Of a stretch of 20,857 bases of DNA, positions 10,542 through 20,857 are shown piece by piece. Both the position numbers and the translations under genes were made by a program. The first letter of the stretch is position 1. Each line of letters starts with the position of its first letter. The DNA is from Silene noctiflora (lineage: Eukaryota; Streptophyta; Magnoliopsida; Caryophyllales; Caryophyllaceae): positions 1 to 20,857 of the forward strand of contig VHZZ01033528.1 in NCBI GenBank assembly GCA_009801015.1, read 5' to 3'. Under the pieces are notes generated by a model, which was given only the letters and a program-made list of their open reading frames with translations, made no database searches and was not told the origin of the DNA.

Positions 10542-12252
10542 CTTAGAAAAAGCTAAGAATTCAAATGGACTCTTGAAATCCTTGGTAACCTTTCTTGGCT
10601 ACTTAATTAGAAACTTTATTCGATGTTTGCATAAGCTCGAGAGGAAAAAGACGAATCTTATTCCCACAAAGAAAAAGAGAGTTTTTCTTTCATATCATTC
10701 AAACAAAAGCAACTCTCACAACACAATAGGGCATTCCACCACTTGATATCCGAGACTCAGCGGTTCAGTAAGGCCTTGCTTGACTTGACCCCCGATTCCC
10801 ATTACCAATAACAAAGTTGTACTAAACTATTTGATGGCTTTGTGTTCGTGAGCTTGATTCAGACATGCCAAAGGCCAAACCAATTCCTACAAAACTAAGC
10901 AAAGAAAGAAGGCTGATTGATTGAGAATTCCACCGTATCCGCCGAAAGGGTTGGGCACTCTACTTCTTTCCCGTACCACCCCCTTAACTTGTAAAGGGCG
11001 AATACTTCACTTTGAATTTCTATTTAGATTATAGGCGGGTAGGCGGGAGATTCGCTAGTAGCTTGATGGTGCAGCTCTCTATCGAAAGGAGTCTTTCCAA
11101 GGCCAAGGGTAGAGAAAGCTCCGTTTTGAATTTGAACAGGATGAATACCAGGATTGGGTTGATCGTATGCACGGGAGCATACCCCTAACTTATTAAAGAA
11201 GAAGAGGAAGACAAATAAAGAAGTCTTCTTACTTTCTTTTTTTTTTTTCAGTAGGAATGGTCACTAAGTATGATTTACGGTTATGCTTGGCTAAGGCCTG
11301 GCCGGTTAAATTCACCTATTCTTTTCTGACTGTTGTTCGTGTTCGGAGCTAGATAGAAAAGCCCTCCTTAGCTACAGGTCTACAGGACAGAGGCAGACTT
11401 AAGGGAAGTCTTTCCTTCCAGAGCGTGTTTCAATTGAAAGAAGTGAGGCCAAAGCAATGAAAAAGGCGGTGGAACGACTCCATTCATAATAATGGAGCAC
11501 TTGCAGATAAGGGATCCATGGATATCAGGTTGGTAAACCTAGTCCCATTCTATTATTATATTCTACTTGACTATATTGATTGAATTGAGTAGAGTTACTG
11601 GCTACTTTGAAAGCTGCCTTAAGTAGCATTCGCATTTTCGTTCTAGAAGCTTTGCTGGCATTGCAGGCTGCCAACTCTTTGTCACATTAGATTATGATAG
11701 CCATAGCCGAAGAAGCTCCTCAATCTGAGATGGAAAGGCTAGTAGTTGAAATTTCTCCTATTTCGTTAGGCTTCCCGGTAGAGTCAACGAGCAGATCAGC
11801 TCACTTTGGGATCCGTCTAGTCCAGTCAAAGTATGCAACTGAACTTGAGAACCTTGCCTTAGATTGGATTCTCTTGTCGGGACTTCACCCCTCGCCCGTT
11901 CTTCCCGACTCGGATAAGGAGGAAAATGGGACTTTTTGATTTGAGCCAAGCTAAGAAAATAGACTCGACAGAACTTATCTAAGATGACGTTTTTCCCTTC
12001 ACCGTAGCTAAAGATTTAATTTGACCTACTTTCTCTTTCTTTCTATGCTATGAGAAGGATCAATCGCTCCACCCGCTTAGTCTGCTCTCAACGCGAATGC
12101 GAATTCAGACTTCTCGCTTACCCTTTTAAGAAAAAGCGTATTCTGGAAGAACAGGACTCATAATCCGGAGTCAACCCAGCTTTTAGAGGATATCTGCGCT
12201 TTTTATTTATTCCCATCATGTGCCTCGTCTCGAGCCTAACCCGCGCGCGACA

Positions 12253-12278
12253 TTCATCTTAAATTTTCATCTTAAATT
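12253..12278. repeat. Perfect 13-bp tandem duplication
   Basis: The unit ttcatcttaaatt occurs twice head to tail with no mismatch. This points to recent slippage or short-range duplication in otherwise unique noncoding DNA. Confidence 0.85.
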
Positions 12279-13304
12279 AAAGTTAAGACCTCGTTCCAAA
12301 GTCTCTTTCGGGCCAACACCCCCTCATTGCGGGGATTCGAACAAAAAGAAAAATTTAAGTGGGAGATCCCCTAGTCTGACTAAAAGAGTCTAAAATGAAA
12401 ATAGAGAATGCATAAGAACAAAGTACCCTTCTTTCTCTCTGAGGACATGTCATCTCCCTGTTGGTCGAGCCTATTCATCCCGAAAAGCATTGGCTTACTT
12501 TTCCTTAAGAAAAAGGGTAGGGTCTTCTTCTCAGTTCATAGAGATCACGCAGTTCGAGTTATATTGTTTAGGCGGATGCGGCTTTACTTTGAGTAAGGCT
12601 TTTGTGGAAAAATCGTATAAAAATCTTGGTTGTCATAAATAGTGCACAGGACAGGAAAGTCAAACAAAACTGGTCGGAATTACTCTTTCCGTAGGATAGC
12701 ATGCGCCTAACATAATATAAGTTAGAGTTCTTAGGCTTAGGTGCAGGCGGAGCTTGCTTGATTGCTTACCCACAGCCCTTTTTTATTTATTTAAATTATT
12801 TCAAGAGTAGAAGAGAAGAGCGCGCATTCTACTGCTTAATAAGTAAGTAAGGAACTGAAACTCTCTCATATTAAAAGGTGCTGCGATAGAGGCATCCATT
12901 GGATATTGGAAGACGGGCCCATCGATATCATATAGAAAGCTTAGCTTCAAAAGCAATAAAAAGGAAAAGAGATCCATCCACTTCTATAATATAGAATGGA
13001 CAATAGTGCTTTATAAATAAGAAACTAGGTCAGCTCTGTAGGAGTGGGCCACCCGCTCAAGATTAGTAGCTTGTGGAAGAATAATTTATATTCCAAGCAT
13101 TACGAGCATCAGAAGTTCTGTTTTTATATGATGCGATAACAAGTTGCGGGAGTATAAAGTGAGTCATTTCATTTCCAAATTCCCTAAGTTGTTTTAAATC
13201 TGTAAGTCAATTGCATAAGATATCATAAATATAGAACCCTTTACTTTACCTTAGAAATGAAATGCTCCTCTGCCTTATTTTATAAAATGCAACGAATCCA
13301 ATTC

Positions 13305-13320
13305 GACTCGAGGTCGAGTC
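13305..13320. repeat. Perfect 7-bp inverted repeat
   Basis: GACTCGA (13305-13311) and TCGAGTC (13314-13320) are exact reverse complements separated by GG. The spacer is too short for a relaxed loop, so a cruciform would open one pair. No gene adjoins it. Confidence 0.7.
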
Positions 13321-16300
13321 TGACAAAATATAAGATAAGTAGTTTGGATCGGACGAAAGAATGACATCAGATAGGGATATTGTGATAGGCGTAAGAGTTA
13401 TAGTAATATAATAATGTAAGAACGTGCGCGGCGAGACAGGTTGGCCAACCCCAGCAGCATCCTGAGAAGAAGACTTTAGTTTACAGGCAAGCTAGGATCG
13501 GAAAAAGAAATTCCTCTTTACTTAAGAAGAGAGATGCTTTGGGCCTTTATAAACGACCAAAGGGAAGCACAAAGACAGGCATAAGCAGCAAGATCCCCAG
13601 TAACAAGAGCATTAGCTGTGGGTCCCACATAAACATAAGGCATTGGACCTTCCCACTACTACAGAAAGAGAAAGTGCTTTAATTTCTCTGTCTATTTATT
13701 AGTGAAACGGGCAAAGCATTCAAAACGCCGGGCTTGAAGACTTTTGGTCGAGTCACTTTATTCTTTTTTATTAAATGTCTTTATCTTCTTTTGTTCCCTC
13801 CCAAGTTAAAATCATTTTTTCATTCGAAATCATAAGTAAAGACGACTTTTTTTTTCTTGCTTATTGCTTCAATTTTACCTGCCCTTTTTCTCCAAAAAAG
13901 ACTATATGATAACTATAAAGCCACTAGACGACTGCAAGCTCCAAACAGCAGGTAAGCTACCCGTCTCTTCTGTTGACGCTGAACCCGGAATCTCATCTAA
14001 TGTTTATATAGAAATTAGTTATGTATCCGCGTCATATCTATTTTTTTTTATGATATTGAAGTCTTTACTGGCTTGACTGTTTAACGCCTTACTTCTTTAT
14101 TTGCCCAATTGATAACGGGAAAAGAAGCCAAATCTATTCGAAAAGATAAGAGATAGAAATAGAAAGCATGAAGTAGAAAGAAACTATTCCCACAGATTGT
14201 AACCGAACAGCCATCTATATATAAGAAATAGGTTAGCAAAAGGCTAAGCTCAAGGATTTACGGGCGCTATACTAGAAAGAGCGTTCCATAGGTATGCATA
14301 GGGGATCTACTCTTAGATTTTTTTTACAGGAGAATTCCCTTGTTTCACAGACTTGAAGTCTTTATACTACGAATAGGGCTCATTTTTAATAGAGATTCGT
14401 TTGATCGAAAGATATCCATAGAAGTATGAGACGCAGCAGCCCGCTCTATATTTAATAGGGATGGCTGTTAATGGAGCGAGTGATGGAGCAGTTCAATTCT
14501 TACTTTTTTTATTGAATGCATATAGCTTGTATATAGCCTGGCTTTTCATATACTAAGATTGGAGACTCACACACTTAACGAGAACTTCTCGGTCTCGGGG
14601 TGATTATAATATGTAGTAATTAGAAGAATCCTGGAAGAAGTATAACAGTCTATCTTAGAGGTGCTTTTCACGCGATCCTCCAAGCGGACTTTCACACTCA
14701 TAGAAGCTGTCTCTCAAAGAAAAGAAAGGGGGGGCTCCTTATTTTACTATATTAGCTGGGCTGGCGCTCTTTGACCAATTTTTTTTTCTAATGGGCCTTA
14801 TACGCCCTCTCTTTTAGCCGCTTTATGCTCTTAAATGACTACTCCTCTAGCTGTCCAATGGGGCCTGTTTTCTCTTTTAGTTCCCATACGATATGAGATT
14901 GAAGTCTTAGCTTCGTTAACAACTGTAGCTTCCTCATGAGCTTGACTTCTATTCTATATCTGCGAAAGAAAGTCCTGGCCTAGGTAAGTACTATATTTAA
15001 GCAGCCTATTGGGATCTATCCCCGAGTAGAAACTCTGTTATGGCATTGATTGAAGTAATTCCTTCTCACGACAATTGCCACTAGGAAAAGAGATTCTTTT
15101 AACATCTTATAAGCAAGGCAGTCTATTTATGATGTTGTCTGGAAAGAGTCTCCTTATTATATAGTTCTAAGAGAAAAGAATGATATATCCTGTTGAGCGA
15201 GAAAGAGTATTGAACCTGTTATAGTGGAAACTTCCTAGAATTCTCTGTGTATGCTGGAGCTTTATCCTATAATCAAGTAAGAGGGACTTTCTACCATATT
15301 ATAATTATATGTTATATTTATGACTTGTTTTAAACCTTGTTCGTTCCAATTAGCAACTTTGTTTGTGGACATGGGGATTTTTTCCCAACTACTTAACTAC
15401 GGGAAGGATTAGAGGAAGTTCCATCCACAGGTAAGAAAAAAACTCTTTTCTGCTCGATAACAGAAGATTCAAGCCAGATCAAAAACTGCTTGCTCAAGAC
15501 TAAAGAGATCACCCACCGCTAAAGCATTAGGAACCGCCCCGTCGACTTTGTCTTCATCCGCATCTATAAAATGCTTCGGCTAACATCCTATTCGTCTTAT
15601 AATAAAATATATATAAGAAAAGCCCTTTAATAGGAGCTCTTTTAAATCTGAGAAGGGTCCACCTTTTCTTTTCTAAGTGCTTGCAACACCTACTACTTCC
15701 TGATTAGATTGGGTTAGGTGGATTGAATTGGATAGAAAGTGTAAACTGTCATAAACGTATAAATTCTAATATTCTAAAGCAAAACAGAAGAAGTAAACTA
15801 AGTAAGCAAAGGCCGGCTCTATCCTTAGCTACTTAGATCGAGCACGCGCATTCTGAGATTGATGTGATGATGTATTAGGAGTATAATGTGATTGTGTAAA
15901 AAAGTCCAAGATACAATACAATAACAGTAAGTAGTAGTTTACGAGAGGTTTCCTAGTTACAAAGGAGCCTGCTATCTTTTATAGCTATAGTTAGTCCCAT
16001 TACCTCAAATCAAAACAAAAGGAGTCTAAAGACCCAGCATCGCTTTCAAGGGCAAGGGCATAAGAAGTCATGTTAAATATGTTTAATGCGTTTCCAGGCT
16101 AAGGATGTGGCAGAGCACGGGGCATATGCCCCAGAACCATAAATAGGCTTAAGAACAAAACCTCGCACCATTACTAACAGCTTCAGCGGCTTCATCCGCT
16201 TGCCGTAGAAGAAATTCCTTGCGAAAAGTCTGAGGAACTGGCTTCATGAAAGAGATTGGTGTCAAAGAGAGTCCTCCTCGGTTACCCACAAGTTAAAGCA

Positions 16301-16930
16301 TCGGACTGCATTCCTCTCTCTTCGAGTTCCTACGGACCTAACCAAAGGCGGACCTAACTAAAAGTGAGAGTCATTCTTTCTTAAAGTGTCAAAGGACATG
16401 GTAATTTGGGCCCAAGCGGGTTATTCTTACAAAGACAAAGGAAGAGACTTCTTCCACAAACTAAAGGGCGCCCACTCATAAACTTCCGATCGAGCATGTT
16501 CCAGCCTGGTTTAATCTTTATACTGAGGGCGGTTTAATACATTATATAGGCTGAATGGTACGCATACAGAAAGGGTCTCTTTTAGCTTGTTCGACGCTTT
16601 CCCACAAGAAAAAAGAGGGGTAATAAGCTGTGCAGGGCCAAAGAACGGGAGTAGAGGCGCATCTTGGGCGTGAATCCCGCAAGTTGGGTGAGAAGACTTT
16701 CCGGAAAGGTTCATGTTGGCGAATAGAATATTAACGAAGAGACCAACAATGGGACTGGGATTCCTATTTATGTAAAAGTAGCGGATTCTGTGAATTTATA
16801 CGTTATAACTACCCTCATCACCCGGATCTTCATCGGCGTGGAGGAATGCCCGCTATTTTTCATACCAGTAGTGTTAAAAAAAGGGGTTGCACGTTGGAAG
16901 GTCTTCTTGGATCCTTCGAAAGGGGTCGAC
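13321..16930. other. Noncoding intergenic DNA with minor repeats
   Basis: No gene is recognised. The longest frames begin at TTG or are under 70 codons. They have no motif I can name and include 16511-16714 on the minus strand (67 codons from an ATG). Small elements seen are the perfect palindrome ggttggccaacc at 13439-13450, an imperfect 11-bp doublet around 14518-14540 (catatagcttg / tatatagcctg) and the 16-bp tandem repeat at 16333-16364, which is listed separately. Confidence 0.55.
16333..16364. repeat. Imperfect 16-bp tandem repeat
   Basis: cggacctaaccaaagg is followed directly by cggacctaactaaaag, with two differences in 16 bases. It lies in noncoding DNA and looks like an older local duplication. 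Confidence 0.75.
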
Positions 16931-16955
16931 CTTTTTTTTTGGTAGAAAAAAAAAG
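16931..16955. repeat. Perfect poly-T/poly-A hairpin
   Basis: C plus nine T (16931-16940), a five-base loop GGTAG, then nine A plus G (16946-16955) form a perfect ten-pair stem. Homopolymer arms of equal length suggest expansion by slippage or fold-back copying. It falls within a 65-codon minus-strand ATG frame (16874-17071), where it encodes Phe and Lys runs. That argues against the frame being a real gene. Confidence 0.8.
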
Positions 16956-17244
16956 CTTCTGAGTAAGTTTGGACTTTTGTTGATAAATATCTCGGGGAGG
17001 TTCAGGCGGGTCTTGAAGGGCACTTCCAAGCTCAAATGATGCAAAAAGTTGGCTTTCATCTCTTTATTCATGCGAAATTTCGGGGGCTTCGCTCCTTATC
17101 CCGATCTTGGTCACGGATCGTAGAAGGATATCTTCATAAGAGTCTTTAAATCAAATTCCAAAATATCACCAGAGATCTGGTTTCATCAACAAAGAAAGCT
17201 AGGAATCTTAGATCTCAAGTACGGATCTACTAGTAAAAGACTAG

Positions 17245-17478
17245 AATTTTCCAGCCTTAAAAAAGACGAGGCGCGAAGCCCTACTTAGTGCTTACATTGA
17301 AGAACGAAGTCCTTTTCATGATATAAAGATGCCGGCGCCCTTTCAACGGAGAAGGGGTGATATCTCGATTAGAAGACCCGAAAAAGGGGCCAAGGAATTA
17401 GTTGCCACAATATTGCGTTCGTCTAAAGAAGCGGGTGAAGATCTTGCTTCTTCGCCTGCGTTTTGGCTTCGGTCGTAA
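17245..17478 (+). other. Unassigned open stretch with protein-like composition
   Basis: This frame is open for 77 codons before the TAA at 17476-17478. The upstream stop is the TAG at 17242-17244, and the only early ATG is at 17329, which would give a 49-residue product. The predicted peptide is rich in Arg, Lys, Glu and Ala, including the stretch RRRGDISIRRPEKGAKEL and then a helix-like segment ATILRSSKEAGEDL. Unlike its surroundings it looks translated in the past, so it may be a fragment of a transferred or lost gene. I could not match it to any plant mitochondrial or plastid protein that I know. There is no neighbouring gene and no visible regulatory signal. Confidence 0.25.
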
Positions 17479-20212
17479 GAACACCCTCGATTGCACCTTC
17501 TTTTTCATTGGTAACCATTTAGCCATCCAAGACACTCTTTTCGTCGTAACCACAGCTAGCCCCAGCTGCTTTTTTCAACCAACTCAAGAAGATTTACCCA
17601 AAACCAAATGTCAACTTGCGTATTTCGTATAAAGTGCTGCTACGAAGCAGGTTAGCGCACAAATGCAAATTCAAAGCTGTGCCGATTTGACCCATTTTAG
17701 TCCAATTTTCACGGGGGGCTTTGCCTTAGACAGTACCTGCCGTCGGCATCAAAACAAATGAAAAGAAAAGGAATAAGACCTTGCCCTTTAGAATTCTTTG
17801 TCCACAGCATCAGGTTCATGCTCTACTTTACTTGTCCGTTGAAGCAGTGGCACTAAAACCAGTGGAGCGGCATTTGCGTTTGACCTTTCCGCTGGAGAAG
17901 AGTCGTCCTCCTTTTGAATGAAGGTCTGATGGGACTTTTTTGAATAGGGTTTTAGGAATTTACGGGGGGCGTATATTAATTACCAATGAAATCTTAGATC
18001 GTAAAGCTATAGGAAAATCGCGACTTTCATTCCTACGCTCTTTGGCTACACCTGGGAGCTCGTTTCCATTGCTGCATTGTCCCGGGTCTGACCTGGCCTT
18101 ACTTTTTTCATTAGCGTCAAGGTATCTTACCAACATAATATAGACTCTCGTCGAGTACTACCTTCGTTCACAACCAACTCGTTACACCCATTCCGCTTTT
18201 TTTTTAAGCCTCATTCAAATGGAGAAGGGGCGTGAGGTTGAAGACGCGAATAAAAAGAAGTCTAAGCTTTTGCTGAGAAGTACCGCCTATCTCTAGCTAA
18301 ATAGGATAGCTTATAATAGATCCCTTTCCTTTGCCAACTGATCCTATCTTTATTTTTTTTCTAGCGAAGCAGCTCACAAGGAAATTACAAACCCCAAACG
18401 GCACCTATTTCATTGATTTCAGTTGTATGTATTGGTACGATATGAGTCTTTTTACTAATGATCGAGTCTAGGTCTCACAAGAAAGAACATAAAGAATAAT
18501 TTCACCCAATTCACGTCTTCTGCTAAAAAAGGAAAAAGCATAGTCTCAGGGTTGAAACAGGAGCATGCCTCTTTTATCTTTCATCGACAATCGATGTCTG
18601 TAGTAAAGGAAAGTAAGTCAACCCTGCTTTCTTTCTAGGATTCCACTTTGGTTTTGTTATTTTCTTGTGAGCTGCAGCAATTGCTTCGTTATGAGTATTA
18701 GTAGGCTCGGGTTGAAAATGATGGGCGCAAGAAAAAAAGTCAAGACAAGAATGCAACCTGCATTCCGTATTAACAAATGAAAATGGTCACAGGATGACAA
18801 ACCATTAACTTATCTTAGAATAAGACTCTTTTCGAGGCAAAAGCCATTGTTTCGGATTAGAATTACAGGGAAATCGGGCTAAATCTATGCTCTGACAGAC
18901 CTCGACCCCTACTTGACTTTGGACCCTTTGACCCTGGAAAAAATATCTTAGCCTTAGAATCAAACCTCGAGTTTTACTCTTTCTCGGAAATTCCGGGGTC
19001 GAAATACGAGAAAAGAACAAAGATGACAGTTGTATGCACTGGTAACTGAATTGAGATAAATTTACTTATTTGAGGCATGTTCAGGCCTCCGATCAGGCTT
19101 GTCCTGCTTGAATACCTTTAAAGAAGGGAAAAGTTTAGCCCACCAGTAAAGCTACATTTAGTGTAAGCGCTTTGTCCATCTGATTAAAGTTAAATAAAAA
19201 TAAGTGCATCAATAGATTCAGAAAAGTGCCAAATAACCTGAGCTTGCCTGAGAAAGGACTCGTTTTGAAGTCCTAAAAGAACGAAAGGATGCAAAACTTG
19301 AAACAAAGCACGTGAAAAGTGCGTCCAACGTTACCATATAAATTGAACAAAAGTTCTAGCCGTAACTGATCAAATGCGGGAAAGTGATAACAGCTAGCTC
19401 CCCTTATCCTACCAAATGTAGTCTGATTTTTACGGTCTGGAAAAGGCTCGAACGGTAGCGATAGGGATGAAATGGCTCGAGAGGTCGGTCTGTAATGGAA
19501 GGTGCACCTTATTATTATAAGACTCGCAAATGTTTTAGAAGGGCGAAGAGAGGAGCAAATACTAGAGGAAGAGGAAGGTAAATCAAGAAGCTTTACTTGT
19601 CTAAAGGGGTCTCTGAGAATTTAGACCTTGCTATGTTTGGCCGCACTACTTGCGCTTCAAAGGGCGTTTGCCGGTTTTATAATAGTCTGATTTGACATAT
19701 GAACTAGGATCACCACTTTTCTCCTTGAAGAGCGGAAAATAGGCAGATATGAAAGGGGCGAAATCCTTAGATCTTTCTTATGATCTCGTACAACGATAGC
19801 GCGAACAGGCCTGGCTTTGTCTGGATCCTTTGTGTCAACAAATAGATAGAAAGGCTGTAGGGATTGGCATAACATAGAATATACGAGGCTTTTCTATTCC
19901 ACTCGTGTGGACCCGAAAGAAGTTGTCAACCTTGGTTCCACTCTGAAGCTACGTGCTTCGTCTCGATCCGATATCATTTACCTTATCAAGTCCTCCTTCA
20001 GACCTCGATTAAAAAGCGTTTGCTGTTTGAGCAAAGAACGCGCCCTTCTTTCTCTCGTTTTCGACCAAACAAGAACTCTATAGACCCCTTTTGCTGTGAG
20101 CACTAGTTCTTTTTTTATTAAGGATTATTTTCTTCAACAAGCCAAATTACAAGGGTTAAAGGCCTAATCCCGGGTAAAGAGACGATGCTGAGATATGGTT
20201 TAATTGAACGTT

Positions 20213-20242
20213 ATACGCATATGATACGCATATGATACGCAT
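20213..20242. repeat. 11-bp tandem repeat, 2.7 copies
   Basis: The unit atacgcatatg occurs at 20213-20223 and 20224-20234 and partly at 20235-20242, with no mismatch. The unit contains the palindrome gcatatg overlap (catatg), so the array is also partly self-complementary. Confidence 0.85.
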
Positions 20243-20691
20243 AAATATTCTCTCGTATTCGCCCTACCCGCTTGTTATAATTATAGGGACGAGTATTCTA
20301 ATATAAGAAAAAATTGTAATTCAATGCTACTTACGTAGAGAGTCTCTTTCTCCGCAAGCAAATGCTTCCTTGAACTTATTTACATGAATTGCCGAATTCC
20401 AACCAAAGTCTTATGGAAGCCAACCTTTGACTTCTTCATCAAAATACCGGGCTCCCTTACTTGTAGTCTTGGACTCAGATTGTTTTGGACTGAGATCAGA
20501 ATGAATGAATGAACTCGATCAATAGGGAGAAGTCATCTCATCCATCAACGGATGCTTTCCTCGCGTGACTACCTCATTAGCTACCTCGTCAACTGGCTCA
20601 TTCATAAAAATAATCTTTGCCGGCTAATACCTATCTTTTTCTTGATATGCTTGTGCGCCAGAGTTTCTCCGAAAATAAGAAAGGGGAAGTT

Positions 20692-20719
20692 GCACCCATT
20701 TTGCAGCACCCATTTTGAT
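20692..20719. repeat. 14-bp tandem repeat, two copies
   Basis: gcacccattttg is repeated at 20692-20703 and 20706-20717, giving a 14-bp unit with differences only in the last two bases. It is in noncoding DNA close to the right end of the window. Confidence 0.8.
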
Positions 20720-20857
20720 TTAATTTGAACTTAGACTTGTGCGTAATTGATCATTAAAATTACATTAGAAATTGCGGCGTAAGTAATATAAAGCAAGAAA
20801 GATTAAGGCGCATCAAGAGAAATCCATACGCTTGAATGATGCACTTTTTTTTTTTTT

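Larger units (their letters stand above)
9886..13304. other. Noncoding intergenic DNA right of the plastid insert
   Basis: No known gene is visible. The longest ATG frame is 11694-11939 (plus, 81 codons), with an antisense frame at 11758-11949. The stretch is stop-poor on both strands, but neither product resembles a family I know. A short protein-like frame ends at about 11190 with no identifiable homologue. The motif gttcgaatcccc on the minus strand (about 12330-12345) resembles a tRNA T loop, but no cloverleaf can be built around it. Two repeats are entered separately. I saw no psbD N-terminal sequence to the right of 9885. Confidence 0.55.
17479..20857. other. Noncoding intergenic DNA to the window end
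   Basis: No gene is recognised. The longest frames (17402-17632 plus, 17940-18143 plus, 18805-19020 minus) begin only at TTG and carry no motif I can name. A six-pair hairpin CATCGA-caa-TCGATG lies at 18582-18596. Two short tandem repeats lie near the right end. The window ends in thirteen T (20845-20857). Confidence 0.55.

Noticed and set aside
12325..12350. tRNA T-loop-like motif gttcgaatcccc on the minus strand
   Set aside because: No matching acceptor stem, anticodon arm or D arm can be placed around it.
1..20857. CRISPR array, insertion sequence, group II intron, mitoviral polymerase or plasmid polymerase
   Set aside because: No regularly spaced repeats, no domain V hairpin, and no polymerase or transposase motifs were seen in the frames inspected.

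Overview
The window is best read as gene-poor organellar DNA from a land plant, most likely mitochondrial intergenic DNA of a seed plant with an expanded mitochondrial genome. Three things point there. It is moderately AT-rich and contains no intact gene that I recognise in 20.9 kb. It carries one clear but heavily decayed fragment of plastid DNA, as plant mitochondrial genomes commonly do. Elsewhere it is a patchwork of purine/pyrimidine-rich stretches, short homopolymers and stop-ridden frames. A nuclear insertion of plastid DNA cannot be excluded from sequence alone.

The one firmly identifiable region is about 8763-9885. It keeps the plastid gene order psbD-psbC ... trnfM in the correct relative orientations: psbD and psbC on the minus strand, trnfM on the plus strand. 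psbC survives over its whole length from the mutated GTG start to the stop, but it has large internal deletions, a Trp-to-stop change and frameshifts. The 3' end of psbD overlaps its start, as in plastids. A degraded trnfM-CAU lies 18 bp beyond the psbC stop; the trnS-psbZ-trnG block that normally separates them is gone. None of these copies can be functional.

Region by region: 1-8762 is AT-rich and has only short unassigned open frames and small palindromes. 8763-9885 is the plastid insert. 9886-16930 has no recognisable gene but carries small hairpins and short tandem repeats. 16931-16955 is a perfect T9/A9 hairpin. 17245-17478 is an unassigned open stretch with protein-like composition. 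The remainder to 20857 holds two short tandem repeats. The window begins in A10 and ends in T13, which may mark contig or chromosome ends. I found no rRNA gene, intact tRNA, group II intron domain V, CRISPR array, insertion sequence or complete protein-coding gene. I see no set of genes that work together here, and nothing that I can honestly present as a new biological system.
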